Shown one piece after another: positions 25,365 to 33,761 of a DNA stretch of 64,000 bases. The first letter of the stretch is position 1, and every line of letters begins with the position of its first letter. Under the pieces are notes generated by a model, which searched no databases, was not told where the DNA came from, and worked only from the letters and a program-made list of their open reading frames with translations. Position numbers and translations under genes: made by a program. Source of the DNA: Phycicoccus sp. Soil748. GTDB lineage: Bacteria > Actinomycetota > Actinomycetes > Actinomycetales > Dermatophilaceae. The stretch is taken from positions 236,417 to 300,416 of the forward strand of contig NZ_LMSC01000006.1 in assembly GCF_001428025.1 (NCBI RefSeq), given 5' to 3'.

Positions 25365-26390
25365 CTAGGGGCGGATCTCCCCCGAGCCGCGGACCACGAG
25401 CTCGGGGGTGAGCACGACGTGGTGCGGTGCCGAGGTGTCGCCGTCGATGCGGGCGAACAGCCGCTTGGCCACCTCGGCGCCGATGGTCCGGACGTTCTGG
25501 CGCACCACGGTCAGCGGCGGGTCGACGATGTCGGCCAGCGGGAAGTCGTCGAACCCGACCAGGGCCACGCGTCCGGCGAGCCCACGCTGGTGCAGGGCGC
25601 GGATCGCCCCTACTGCCAACGAGTTCCGCGCCGCGAAGATCGCGGTGGGTGGGTCGTCGAGGTCGAGCAGCCGGTACACGGCGGCGACGGCGTCGTCGGA
25701 CGAGCGCACCGACATCGCCGCGAGGTCCGGGTCCGGCTCGACCCCCGCGTGACGCAGGGCCGACCGGTAGCCCTCCAGCCGGGCCCGGGCGGTCTGGATC
25801 GTGGGCATGTCGCCCACCATCGCGATACGGCGGTGGCCGTGCGCCACGAGGTGGTCGACGGCTAGGCGCGCGCCCAGCCCGTTGTCGACCGTCACCGAGT
25901 CGGTGTCGACGCCCTGCGGTCGGCGGTCGACGAACACCACGGGCAGGCCGTTGCGCAGGTCGTCGGCCAGGTAGTCCTGCCGCTCGGTGGCGGGCACGAG
26001 GAGCAGGCCGTCGACGCGTCGTCGGACCAGGCTCTCGACGATGCTCCGCTCGCGCTCGGGCTCCTCGTCGAGGCTCGAGGCGACGATGGCGACGTCGCGG
26101 TCGCGCGCCTCGTCCTCGAGGCTGCGCAGCAGGCTGGCGGAGAACGAGTTGCTCACGTCCTGCAGGACCGCGCCGACCATGGCGCTGCGGCCGTGGGCAC
26201 GCCGCAGGTTGCTCGCGGCGAGGTTGTGCCGGTAGCCGAGCTGGGCCACGGCCCGCTCGACGCGGGCGGTGACGTCGGGTGAGACCCCGGCCTCCCGGTT
26301 GACCACCCGAGAGACCGTCTTGAGGCTGACGCCGGCCAGGGCGGCGACGTCGCGCATGGTCGCGCGGGGCGGCCGTCCGCTCGCTGACAT
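25365..26390 (-). CDS. LacI-family transcriptional regulator
   Basis: A 341-aa repressor. The N-terminal HTH is TMRDVAALAGVSLKTVSRVVNREAGVS with the hinge AASNLRR, followed by a periplasmic-binding-protein-like effector domain (VGAVLQDVSNSFSASLLRSLE, DGLLLVPA, AIFAARNSLAVGAIRAL, VGFDDFPLADIVDPPLT). It is divergent from the sugar ABC importer operon, and a 14-bp palindrome of LacI type lies at that operon's expected start site. It is therefore the probable sugar-responsive repressor. The start is the ATG at 26390; an open frame extends far upstream but is antisense to the ABC genes. Confidence 0.92.
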   Translation of the reverse strand: MSASGRPPRATMRDVAALAGVSLKTVSRVVNREAGVSPDVTARVERAVAQLGYRHNLAASNLRRAHGRSAMVGAVLQDVSNSFSASLLRSLEDEARDRDVAIVASSLDEEPERERSIVESLVRRRVDGLLLVPATERQDYLADDLRNGLPVVFVDRRPQGVDTDSVTVDNGLGARLAVDHLVAHGHRRIAMVGDMPTIQTARARLEGYRSALRHAGVEPDPDLAAMSVRSSDDAVAAVYRLLDLDDPPTAIFAARNSLAVGAIRALHQRGLAGRVALVGFDDFPLADIVDPPLTVVRQNVRTIGAEVAKRLFARIDGDTSAPHHVVLTPELVVRGSGEIRP

Positions 26391-26427
26391 CGATGTCAAG
26401 ATCACGCAGGTAGTTGTACAGGGTCCA

Positions 26428-26456
26428 TTGACAACAGCACAACCGGGGACTACACA
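26428..26456 (+). promoter_or_regulatory. promoter of the sugar ABC operon
   Basis: A consensus -35 TTGACA (26428-26433) is separated by 17 bp from TACACA (26451-26456). The expected start of transcription, near 26463, coincides with the palindromic operator. Confidence 0.6.
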
Positions 26457-26462
26457 TTCTCT

Positions 26463-26476
26463 TGACAACGTTGTCA
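26463..26476. promoter_or_regulatory. LacI-type operator palindrome
   Basis: TGACAACGTTGTCA is a perfect 14-bp palindrome with the central CG of LacI-family sites. It starts about seven bases after the putative -10. A matching half site, TTGACAAC, overlaps the -35 at 26428. Binding would block transcription of the importer operon; the adjacent LacI protein is the obvious candidate. Confidence 0.75.
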
Positions 26477-26513
26477 CAGCGCGGCGACGCAGCCGCCAGA
26501 GAGGGAGCCCTCC

Positions 26514-27620
26514 ATGTCTCGATACACCCCCACCCTGCGCCGGACCGTCGCCGTCGCCACCATCGCCTCCACGGCCTTCGCCCTGACCGCGTGCAACCGG
26601 TCCAGCAGCTCCGACTCCTCCAGCAGCGGTGGTGGGGGCGGCGCGAAGACCGTGGGTGTCAGCCTCATCACCAAGGACTCCACGAACCCGTTCTTCGTCG
26701 CCATGCAGAAGGGCGCCAAGGCCGACGCCGCGAAGAACAACGTCAAGCTGACGGTGGCCTCGGGCAAGCAGGAGGGCGACGACCAGGGCCAGATCACCGC
26801 GATCGAGGACTCCATCGCCCGCGGCGACAAGGGCATCCTGATCACGCCCATGAGCACCGGCGTCAACGCCGCGATCAAGAAGGCCCGCGACGCAGGTCTC
26901 TACGTCATCGCCCTCGACACCCCGCCCGACCCGGCCAACACCGTCGACATCACCTTCGCCACCGACAACCGTGCGGCAGGCAAGCTCGACGGGCAGTGGG
27001 CGGCCGCCACCATGGACGGCAAGCCGGCCGTGATCGCGCTGCTCGACCTGTTCAACGACAAGATCGTCTCGGTCGACTACAACCGCGACCAGGGCTTCCT
27101 CGAGGGCATGGGCATCGACGTGAAGGACCCCAAGAAGAACGGCGACGAGGCCAAGACCGGCAAGTACACCGGCGGCAAGGGCGGCGACTACACGATCGTC
27201 TGCAACGAGGCCGGCAACGGCGCCGAGGACGGCGGCCGCACCGCGATGGAGAAGTGCCTCGCGAAGAACCCCGGCATCAACCTCGTCTACACCATCAACG
27301 AGCCCACCGCGGTCGGCGCCAACGCAGCGCTCAAGGCGGCCGGGAAGACGGCCCTGATCGTCTCGGTCGACGGCGGCTGCGCCGGTGTGGCCAGCGTCAA
27401 GAGCGGCGTCATCGGTGCCACCGCCCAGCAGTACCCGCTGAAGATGGCGACGATGGGCATGGAGGCGATCGCCAAGGTCGCCCGTGGCGGTGAGAAGCCC
27501 AAGACGTCCGACGGCCTCGACTTCTTCAACACCGGCGTCGCGCTGGTGACGGACAAGCCGGCGCAGGGTGTCGACAGCATCGACACCACCAAGGGCAGCC
27601 AGCTCTGCTGGGGCAACTGA
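26514..27620 (+). CDS. sugar ABC transporter substrate-binding lipoprotein
   Basis: A 368-aa periplasmic-binding-type protein. The signal peptide ends in the lipobox LTAC (Cys near residue 27), followed by a Ser/Gly linker and the type I fold (VGVSLITKDSTNPFFVAMQKGAK, GILITPMSTGVNAAIKKARDAGLYVIALDT). This is the ribose/fructose/xylose-binding subclass, similar to FrcB. Extra loops near DYNRDQGFLEGMGIDVKDPKKN are seen in FrcB-like proteins. It is first in a four-gene operon with permease and ATPase. The actual sugar cannot be fixed, because no kinase or isomerase gene is linked. Confidence 0.88.
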   Translation: MSRYTPTLRRTVAVATIASTAFALTACNRSSSSDSSSSGGGGGAKTVGVSLITKDSTNPFFVAMQKGAKADAAKNNVKLTVASGKQEGDDQGQITAIEDSIARGDKGILITPMSTGVNAAIKKARDAGLYVIALDTPPDPANTVDITFATDNRAAGKLDGQWAAATMDGKPAVIALLDLFNDKIVSVDYNRDQGFLEGMGIDVKDPKKNGDEAKTGKYTGGKGGDYTIVCNEAGNGAEDGGRTAMEKCLAKNPGINLVYTINEPTAVGANAALKAAGKTALIVSVDGGCAGVASVKSGVIGATAQQYPLKMATMGMEAIAKVARGGEKPKTSDGLDFFNTGVALVTDKPAQGVDSIDTTKGSQLCWGN

Positions 27621-27625
27621 CTCCC

Positions 27626-28654
27626 ATGGCAACCACCACGACACCGTCCGCTGCTGCCGCCGAGTTCGCCCGGCGGCAGCAGTCGCCCCTCCAACGAGTG
27701 CAGCACCAGCTGCACGGCCGGCCATGGCTGAGCCCGCTGTTCCTGCTCCTCGTGGCCTTCGTGGCGTTCTTCATCGCCACCCCGACGTTCCTCACCGCCA
27801 ACTCCATGGGCATCCTGCTCCAGCAGACCGCCGTGGTGGCCGCGCTGGCGGTGGGTCAGACGCTGGTCATCCTGACCGCCGGCATCGACCTGTCGGTGGG
27901 CGCGATCATGGTCCTGTCGATGATGGTGATGGCCTCCCTCTCCAGGGACGGGGGCATGCCGGGCATCCTCGCCCTGGTGATCGGCGTCGTCCTGGCGACG
28001 GCGGCAGGTGCTCTCAACGGCTTCCTGGTGACCCGGATCAACCTGCCACCCTTCATCGTCACCCTCGGCACGCTGAGCATCTTCACCGCCATCGCGCTGC
28101 TCTACTCCGGTGGCGAGAGCATCCAGGCCGACCACCTGCCGGGCCTGCTCAACTTCCTCGGTGACGGCTTCAAGATCTTCGGCATCAGCCTGACCTGGGG
28201 CATCGTCGCGGTGATCCTCATCTACATCGCCGTGGGCTTCGCCCTGGCCCAGACGGCCTGGGGGCGCTACGTGTACGCCGTGGGCGACGACCCCGAGTCG
28301 GCGCGCCTCTCGGGCGTGGCCAGCAAGCGGGTCCTGCTGACCGTCTACACGCTCGCGGGTCTCATCTACGGTCTCGCGGCGTGGGTCCTCATCGGCCGTG
28401 CCGGTGCGGCGACGCCCAACGCCGTCCCGGACGCCAACCTCCAGAGCATCACCGCGGTCGTCATCGGCGGCACCAGCCTCTTCGGCGGTCGCGGCCGGCT
28501 CATCGGCACCGCCATCGGTGCCCTCATCGTGCAGACCCTGCAGTTCGGGCTCTCCCAGATGGGCGTCGACCAGCAGTGGCGCGTCCTCGCGACCGGCATC
28601 CTCGTCATCGTGGCCGTCGCGGTCGACCAGTGGATCAGGAAGGTCAAGGCATGA
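27626..28654 (+). CDS. sugar ABC transporter permease (RbsC/FrcC-like)
   Basis: A 342-aa permease with about ten hydrophobic segments. LLQQTAVVAALAVGQTLVILTAGIDLSVG and the cytoplasmic loop GRYVYAVGDDPESARLSGV (coupling helix region) are diagnostic for the CUT2 family. It starts five bases after the binding-protein stop, and its end overlaps the ATPase start by 4 bp. It works as a homodimer with the single-domain ATPase. Confidence 0.92.
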   Translation: MATTTTPSAAAAEFARRQQSPLQRVQHQLHGRPWLSPLFLLLVAFVAFFIATPTFLTANSMGILLQQTAVVAALAVGQTLVILTAGIDLSVGAIMVLSMMVMASLSRDGGMPGILALVIGVVLATAAGALNGFLVTRINLPPFIVTLGTLSIFTAIALLYSGGESIQADHLPGLLNFLGDGFKIFGISLTWGIVAVILIYIAVGFALAQTAWGRYVYAVGDDPESARLSGVASKRVLLTVYTLAGLIYGLAAWVLIGRAGAATPNAVPDANLQSITAVVIGGTSLFGGRGRLIGTAIGALIVQTLQFGLSQMGVDQQWRVLATGILVIVAVAVDQWIRKVKA

Positions 28655-29484
28655 GTGCACCCACGATGGAGGTCGCCCACGGCGGCGTCCCTGCGGACAA
28701 GCAGCACATCTACAGCCAGGAGCCGGTGCTCTCGGCCCGCAAGCTCGTCATCACCTTCGGCCGCGTCATCGGACTCGACGGGGTCGACCTCGACCTCTAC
28801 CCCGGCGAGGTGCTCGCCGTCATCGGTGACAACGGCGCGGGCAAGTCGACGCTCATCAAGTGCCTGACCGGCGCCTACACGCCTGACTCCGGCGAGATCA
28901 CCCTCAGCGGCGAGCGCGTGCACTTCGCCCGGCCGCAGGACGCGCGGGCAGCCGGCATCGAGACCGTCTACCAGCAGCTGGCCGTCATCCCGGCGCTCGA
29001 CATCGCGAGCAACCTCTACCTCGCCCGCGAGGAGCGCCGCAAGGGCATCCTCGGGTCGGTCTTCCGCATGCTCGACAAGAAGGGCATGGAGAAGCGGGCC
29101 GGGCAGTCGGTCCAGGACCTCGGCATCCAGACCATCCAGAACATGGGGCAGGCCGTGGAGACCCTCTCCGGCGGTCAGCGACAGGCCGTCGCGGTGGCCC
29201 GCGCCGCGGCGTTCGGCAGCAAGGTGGTCATCCTCGACGAGCCGACCGCCGCCCTCGGTGTGAAGGAGTCGGGCATGGTGCTCGACATGATCAAGCAGCT
29301 GCGTGACCGCGGCCTGTCGGTCATCCTTATCAGCCACAACATGCCGCAGGTGTGGGAGGTGGCCGACCGCATCCACATCCAGCGGCTCGGCGGCCGGGCG
29401 GGGGTCATCACCCCGCAGTCGCACGACATGGGTGAGGGCGTCGCGATCATGACGGGAGCCAAGCGCCTGGACGGCCCGTCGTGA
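28651..29484 (+). CDS. sugar ABC transporter ATP-binding protein (single domain, FrcA-like)
   Basis: A 277-aa ATPase. Walker A is GDNGAGKST, the Q loop is VYQQL, the signature is LSGGQRQ, Walker B is VVILDEPTAALG and the switch His is in LISHNM. Ribose-type ATPases carry two nucleotide domains of about 500 aa; this one has one, as in the fructose system FrcA. Start and end both overlap neighbours by 4 bp, so the operon is tightly coupled. Confidence 0.92.
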   Translation: MSAPTMEVAHGGVPADKQHIYSQEPVLSARKLVITFGRVIGLDGVDLDLYPGEVLAVIGDNGAGKSTLIKCLTGAYTPDSGEITLSGERVHFARPQDARAAGIETVYQQLAVIPALDIASNLYLAREERRKGILGSVFRMLDKKGMEKRAGQSVQDLGIQTIQNMGQAVETLSGGQRQAVAVARAAAFGSKVVILDEPTAALGVKESGMVLDMIKQLRDRGLSVILISHNMPQVWEVADRIHIQRLGGRAGVITPQSHDMGEGVAIMTGAKRLDGPS

Positions 29485-29885
29485 GCACGGTCGTCGTCGG
29501 CTACATCCCGAGCCCGGAGGGGGTGGCTGCCTTCGTGCGGGCCAAGGACGAGGCGGTGCTGCGCGGGGCGCGGCTCGTGGTCGTCAACACCGGCCAGAAC
29601 GGTGACTTCGCCTCGAAGTCCTTCGCCACGGCGCAGGACGTCGACGCGATCGCCAGCGAGCTCTCCGAGACGGGCCTGGACTACGACGTCGTCCAGCCGA
29701 CGGCCGGGCTCCCGGCCGCCGAGGAGATCCTGCACATCGCCCAGCAGGAGGATGCCGAGCTCATCGTCATCGGCCTGCGCCACCGCTCCCCGGTGGGCAA
29801 GCTGTTGCTCGGCAGCACCTCGCAGCAGGTCCTGCTCGACGCCTCGTGCGCCGTGCTGGCCGTCAAGGCGCCCAGGGCGTCCTAG
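29481..29885 (+). CDS. universal stress protein (UspA family)
   Basis: A 134-aa single Usp domain: VVVGYIPSPEGVAAFVRAKDEA at the start and ELIVIGLRHRSPVGKLLLGSTSQQVLLDASCAVLAVK at the end. The latter contains the ATP-binding pattern G-x2-R-x2-x-G-S/T. It starts at a GTG overlapping the ATPase stop and so is co-translated with the sugar importer. Its role there is unknown; it may sense the ATP state during uptake, which is conjecture. Confidence 0.88.
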   Translation: MSTVVVGYIPSPEGVAAFVRAKDEAVLRGARLVVVNTGQNGDFASKSFATAQDVDAIASELSETGLDYDVVQPTAGLPAAEEILHIAQQEDAELIVIGLRHRSPVGKLLLGSTSQQVLLDASCAVLAVKAPRAS

Positions 29886-29898
29886 CGCTCGGGACCCG

Positions 29899-29944
29899 GC
29901 ACGGGTACGCCGCGTGGTCAGGTGACCACCCGGCGTACCCGTGC
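29899..29944. terminator. bidirectional hairpin after the sugar ABC operon
   Basis: Outer arms 29899-29912 and 29931-29944 (14 bp, perfect) and inner arms GTGGTCA/TGACCAC form an almost continuous stem. It lies between the universal-stress gene and the converging unknown gene. Confidence 0.8.
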
Positions 29945-29992
29945 GTGGGCTCGGTCCCGGGACCGCCGGGCGCCCGGCGGAGGGGCGGCCAG

Positions 29993-31480
29993 TCAGGTGC
30001 GCGCGGACCCGAGCCCGAGCACGACCGCCAGGCCCAGGGCGCTGCGCGGGTCGTACGCGGTGCGCCACAGGCCGCCGTGGACCGCGCCGTGCGCCTCGTC
30101 CTCCCAGGGTGCGAGGCTGCTGCGGGCCGGGTCCGTGGCACCGGCCGTGCGCAGGTCGTGGACGAGCAGGGCGGCCATGAGGGTGTTGCTCGTCGCGGGC
30201 TCGAAGACCTCGATGCCGAAGCGGTGGGCGCCGGCGTAGGCGGAGGCCAGGGCCCGGTTCTTGACGACCGACCGGGTCCGAGTGGGAGGAGCCACGTTGA
30301 GGGAGGTCGTGACCCCGTCGCGCCGGGCGACGGTGGCGCGCCACCGCTGGAGGCGCTTGGCGAGGGCGTAGTTGGGGCCCTGCTGCGGGACGAGGCTGTC
30401 GTTGAGCCCGGGGTCGGAGCCCGGCGCGTAGTTGCGCTGGAGCAGGCGTCCACCGCTGACCGTCCGCAGCGCCGGTCGTGCTAGGCGCATCACCGCGGAC
30501 GGGGCCCGGTAGGCACGGGTCGAGAACTCGACCGCCTCAGCAGGCACGGCGAAGACGTCGGTCGGGGTGGCGAGGAAGGCGAGCGCCACGTCGTCGCGGC
30601 GCCTCAGGAGCTCGACGCTCAGTGCGTCGACGGCGGTGGCCACGCGCACGTTCGTGGCGCCGTCCGCATACACGTAGTTGCCCATGACGAGGGGCCCGCC
30701 GAGGGAGGACAGCCAGTCCGCGAGCCGGGGCAGGTCGTGGACCAGGTCACCGCCGGCGTGGGCCGCCAGGTCGGACGCCGACCAGGTGGAACCGGAGACG
30801 GGCAGGTGCAGCGTGCCCGCGGAGCCGGCGGCGATGTCGAGCACCCGGCGCCAGAGGTCGGGGCGGGGCAGGTCGACCCCGACCACCTCCCCACCCCACG
30901 ACAGCACCGCGCGCAGCGGGCCCATCTCGGCACCGGCGCCGAGGACGACGAGCTTCTGGTCGCGCAGGTCCAGCCAGTCGGGGTGGGCCATCACCTCGCG
31001 CACGGCCTCGGCCGCCGAGGGCTCCATGCTCCCGGCGGCCAGCCAGCGGTCGAGCTGGCGGTGCAGCGCGTCACCGGCGAGGCGCTGGCCGTGCAGCGGG
31101 ATGCTGAGCTCGACGGTCCGTTCCCCGGTGCCCCGGACCGTGGCGCTCTCCAGCGCGGTGCCGTCTTCGTCCGTGCTCGCGGCGAACACCTCGCCGAGCG
31201 GGACCTCTCCCGCCGGCGTGACCGAGCGCATCCGGGAATGCAGCGAGTCCAGCCCCGCCCTGGCGATGTCCACGGCCGCCTCGCCCTCCCTGAGCAGTCC
31301 GGCCTCGACGAGCCTCCGGAAGTGGTCGAGGTAGCCCTGCCGCCAGCTCGTCTCGCGCTCGGCGGCCCGCGCGCCGACGGGGTCCACCCCGCGCAGGGCG
31401 TCGGCCACCACGGCCCGTCCCAGCGCGGAGGTGCTGCGCCGGCCGTCGACCTCGGGGAAGACCACTCCGCTGTGAGCCAT
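29993..31480 (-). CDS. conserved protein of unknown function with a Rossmann-like motif
   Basis: A 495-aa soluble protein I cannot place in a named family. Residues 1-150 are helical and charged. Near residue 170 is LVVLGAGAEMGPLRAVLSWGGEVVGVDLPRP, a beta-alpha-beta with a glycine-rich turn and an acidic end to strand 2, like NAD(P)- or SAM-binding folds. Later segments include GGPLVMGNYVYADGA and an alanine-rich C-terminal region with WRTAYDPRSALG. No membrane helix or signal peptide is evident. ATG 31480 faces the DinB gene, with a perfect 25-bp palindrome between. Oxidoreductase and methyltransferase are both possible. Confidence 0.6.
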   Translation of the reverse strand: MAHSGVVFPEVDGRRSTSALGRAVVADALRGVDPVGARAAERETSWRQGYLDHFRRLVEAGLLREGEAAVDIARAGLDSLHSRMRSVTPAGEVPLGEVFAASTDEDGTALESATVRGTGERTVELSIPLHGQRLAGDALHRQLDRWLAAGSMEPSAAEAVREVMAHPDWLDLRDQKLVVLGAGAEMGPLRAVLSWGGEVVGVDLPRPDLWRRVLDIAAGSAGTLHLPVSGSTWSASDLAAHAGGDLVHDLPRLADWLSSLGGPLVMGNYVYADGATNVRVATAVDALSVELLRRRDDVALAFLATPTDVFAVPAEAVEFSTRAYRAPSAVMRLARPALRTVSGGRLLQRNYAPGSDPGLNDSLVPQQGPNYALAKRLQRWRATVARRDGVTTSLNVAPPTRTRSVVKNRALASAYAGAHRFGIEVFEPATSNTLMAALLVHDLRTAGATDPARSSLAPWEDEAHGAVHGGLWRTAYDPRSALGLAVVLGLGSART

Positions 31481-31533
31481 GCGGCGAGTATGCCGTGTGG
31501 CGTGGTGCGGGGTGGCAGGCACATCGGTGTCCG

Positions 31534-31558
31534 GTTGTGGACGTGAAACGTCCACAAC
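31534..31558. promoter_or_regulatory. perfect inverted repeat in a divergent promoter
   Basis: GTTGTGGACGT and ACGTCCACAAC, 11 bp each, are separated by GAA. The site lies 54 bp from the leftward start and 18 bp from the rightward start. It overlaps the probable -35 region of the DinB gene (-10 TACGGT at 31565-31570, ATG at 31577, so apparently leaderless). Symmetry and position indicate an operator for a dimeric regulator; none is encoded adjacent. Confidence 0.6.
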
Positions 31559-31576
31559 GCTGGATACGGTGCCCGC

Positions 31577-32167
31577 ATGGACACCACCTCGAGACCATGG
31601 GAACCGCCCTTCGCGGGCACCGAGGAGCAGGCAGTGCTGGGGGCGCTGGACCGGCTGCGGGCGACGTTCCGCTGGAAGGCCGACGGCCTCGACGCGCAGG
31701 GGCTGCGCACGACGGTCGGGGCGTCGAGCCTGACCCTCGCCGGGCTGCTGAAGCACCTGGCCGTCTGCGAGGACCACAAGTTCGCCGTCAAGCTGGCCGG
31801 TGCGCCGATGGACCCCGTGTGGGACGACAACGGCTGGGACGAGGACGTCGACTGGGAGCTGACCTCGGCCGTCGACGACCCTCCGGAGAAGCTCTACGAC
31901 CTCTATGACCAGGCCGTGGCCCGGGCCCGCGCCCGGGTCGACGCCGCCCTCGCCGACGGCGGCCTCGCCGGGCCGGTCGTCGAGACCGGCCCCCACGGAC
32001 GGCCCGCCAACCTGCGGCGGCTCGTGCTGGACATGGTCGAGGAGTACGGCCGGCACACCGGTCACGCCGACCTGTTGCGGGAGGCCGTCGACGGTCGCGT
32101 CGGCGAGGACCCGCCGGACGGCTGGCAGCCGGTCTCCGGTGACGGGTGGCGGTGGCCGCAGCGGTGA
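31577..32167 (+). CDS. DinB/DUF664 family protein
   Basis: A 196-aa four-helix-bundle protein of the DinB superfamily, DUF664 branch. Evidence is TLAGLLKHLAVCEDHKF and LVLDMVEEYGRHTGHADLLREAVDG, supplying the three metal-ligand histidines. Family members include mycothiol-dependent transferases and other thiol S-transferases. The next gene overlaps by 4 bp and encodes another protein with this fold. Confidence 0.85.
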   Translation: MDTTSRPWEPPFAGTEEQAVLGALDRLRATFRWKADGLDAQGLRTTVGASSLTLAGLLKHLAVCEDHKFAVKLAGAPMDPVWDDNGWDEDVDWELTSAVDDPPEKLYDLYDQAVARARARVDAALADGGLAGPVVETGPHGRPANLRRLVLDMVEEYGRHTGHADLLREAVDGRVGEDPPDGWQPVSGDGWRWPQR

Positions 32168-32967
32168 GCGGTTACGACGACAGCAGGCGCGGCGAGGTGT
32201 TCCGGCGGCTCGACCTGTCCGACGCCGTCTTCGACGACACCTACCTCACCGGTGCGCGGTTCAGGAACGTCGACCTGCGGCAGGCCGTGATCAGGGGGTC
32301 GCTACTCCTCGACGTGGAGATCAGCGGCGAGGTCGAGCGCCTCACCGTCAACGGGGTCGACGTGACGGGCTTCGTCGAGGCCGAGCTCGACCGGCGCGAC
32401 CCCGACCGGACGCGGATGCACCCCACCGACCCGGCCGGCTTCCGCGAGGCCTGGGACGTGCTCGAGCGGCGGTGGTCCGAGACCGTCGACCGCGCACGGC
32501 GGCTCGAGTCCCGCGACCCTGCCCTCCTGCACGAGCGGGTCGACGGTGAGTGGTCCTTCGTCGAGACGTTGCGCCACCTCGTCTTCGCCACCGACGCGTG
32601 GATCCGCAGGGCGCTGCTCGGCGACCCGGCGCCGTGGAGCCCGCTCGACCTGCCCCACGACGACATGGCCGACATCCCGTCGGTGCCCCGCGACCACGAC
32701 GTGCGACCATCCCTCGACGAGGTGCTCGAGCTGCGGCGTGACCGGATGGCCACGGTGCGCGAGGTCGTCGACGGCCTCACCGACGAGCGCCTCGCCGGCA
32801 CGACGACCCCGGTCACCCAGCCCGGCTACCCCGAGTCCGAGTCCTTCCCGGTATCGCGCGTGGTCGGCTGCATCGTCAACGAGGAGTGGCACCACCACGC
32901 CTACGCCACCCGTGACCTGGCCGTCCTCGAGTCCCGGCTCGTCACCGACCCGCAGCCCTGTCAGTGA
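32164..32967 (+). CDS. DinB-superfamily protein with pentapeptide-like N-terminus
   Basis: A 267-aa protein. Residues 8-55 resemble pentapeptide repeats (LDLSDAVFDDTYLTGARFRNVDLRQAVIRG), followed by the DinB fold with WSFVETLRHLVFATDAWI and VVGCIVNEEWHHHAYATRDLAVL. The GTG at 32164 overlaps the previous stop (GTGA) and is preferred over GTG 32146. This domain pairing recurs in actinobacteria. Activity is unknown but a metal-dependent thiol-transfer role is plausible from the fold. Confidence 0.8.
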   Translation: MSGYDDSRRGEVFRRLDLSDAVFDDTYLTGARFRNVDLRQAVIRGSLLLDVEISGEVERLTVNGVDVTGFVEAELDRRDPDRTRMHPTDPAGFREAWDVLERRWSETVDRARRLESRDPALLHERVDGEWSFVETLRHLVFATDAWIRRALLGDPAPWSPLDLPHDDMADIPSVPRDHDVRPSLDEVLELRRDRMATVREVVDGLTDERLAGTTTPVTQPGYPESESFPVSRVVGCIVNEEWHHHAYATRDLAVLESRLVTDPQPCQ

Positions 32968-33023
32968 CGGAGGGCGCTGGGGGTGGCGTGGTCGTCACCC
33001 CAGCCCCCTCGCGGCCGGGACGG

Positions 33024-33539
33024 CTACCTCGCCGCGGTTCCTCGCTCGTCGAGCCCTGCTACGAACGCCAGCTCGTCCCACCCGATGAACAGCAGGCTCA
33101 GCAGGAGGCCGGAGCCTGCCGCAAGGGCGGCCCCCCCGGCCGAGGCGGGGAGTGAGCCGCTGGTGACTGACGCACCCGCGACGGCGACCACGACGAGGAG
33201 CAGGTTGCGCACCACGTGCCGCCCGCCGAGCCGGCCGCCCCGACCGCCGAAGCACCGGCACGACACGGGCACGTCCTGGCGCAGCGACCGGGCGATCCCG
33301 GTCACGAAGACCAGCAGGATCCCGGCGGCCACGAGGTAGCCGACGAGTGCCCAGCGGGTGAGCAGGAGCACCACCACGAGAACCTCCCCGGCGACCACGG
33401 CGGGCGCCGACCGAGCCGCTCCGAGCGGGCGCAGGGACTCGGCGAAGTCGCGGAAGGACGAGACGCTGCGCAGCTTGCTGAAGGCGGCCACGGCGAAGAC
33501 CGCGACCAGGATGCTGCGGAGGGTGAGGTCGACGTCCAC
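33024..33539 (-). CDS. MauE/DoxX-like membrane protein
   Basis: A 171-aa protein with four hydrophobic helices: LRSILVAVFAVAAFSKL, AVVAGEVLVVVLLLTRW, LVGYLVAAGILLVFVTGIA and LLLVVVAVAGA. A conserved CRCFGG motif lies between helices, typical of MauE/DoxX redox-associated membrane proteins that help disulfide or cofactor maturation. GTG 33539 follows the stop of the signal-peptidase remnant by one base. An ATG at 33575 would overlap that frame. With the upstream gene broken and a terminator beyond it, it is not clear that this gene is still transcribed. Confidence 0.7.
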   Translation of the reverse strand: MDVDLTLRSILVAVFAVAAFSKLRSVSSFRDFAESLRPLGAARSAPAVVAGEVLVVVLLLTRWALVGYLVAAGILLVFVTGIARSLRQDVPVSCRCFGGRGGRLGGRHVVRNLLLVVVAVAGASVTSGSLPASAGGAALAAGSGLLLSLLFIGWDELAFVAGLDERGTAAR

Positions 33540-33540
33540 G

Positions 33541-33717
33541 TCAGGCCCCCTGGAGAAGTCGGCGCCCCACGACACCGACCACGGCGTCCGCGGCGATGAA
33601 GCCCAGCTGGCGGGAGTCGAGGCTGTGCGTGTTGTCGCCCAGGACCACCAGGTGGCCCTGCGGCACCGCGGAGCAGCCGACGGTGGGCCGGACGGTTTCG
33701 GGCGTTCGAGGCCGGAG
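33541..33717 (-). pseudogene. C-terminal remnant of an S26 (type I) signal peptidase
   Basis: In the frame ending at TGA 33541-33543 the minus strand reads VPQGHLVVLGDNTHSLDSRQ and continues LGFIAADAVVGVV. This is the classic conserved block (GDNxxxSxDSRxxGxV) at the C-terminus of signal peptidase I. Only 58 codons are open, because an in-frame TGA at 33718-33720 precedes them. No suitable start or N-terminal membrane helix is present, and the catalytic Ser and Lys regions are missing. The remnant ends one base before the MauE gene, so both were probably one operon before the 5' part was lost. Confidence 0.75.
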
Positions 33718-33761
33718 TCATGGCGCAGCGGCTCGGCTGGCTGGACTGACCGCTCCGTAGA

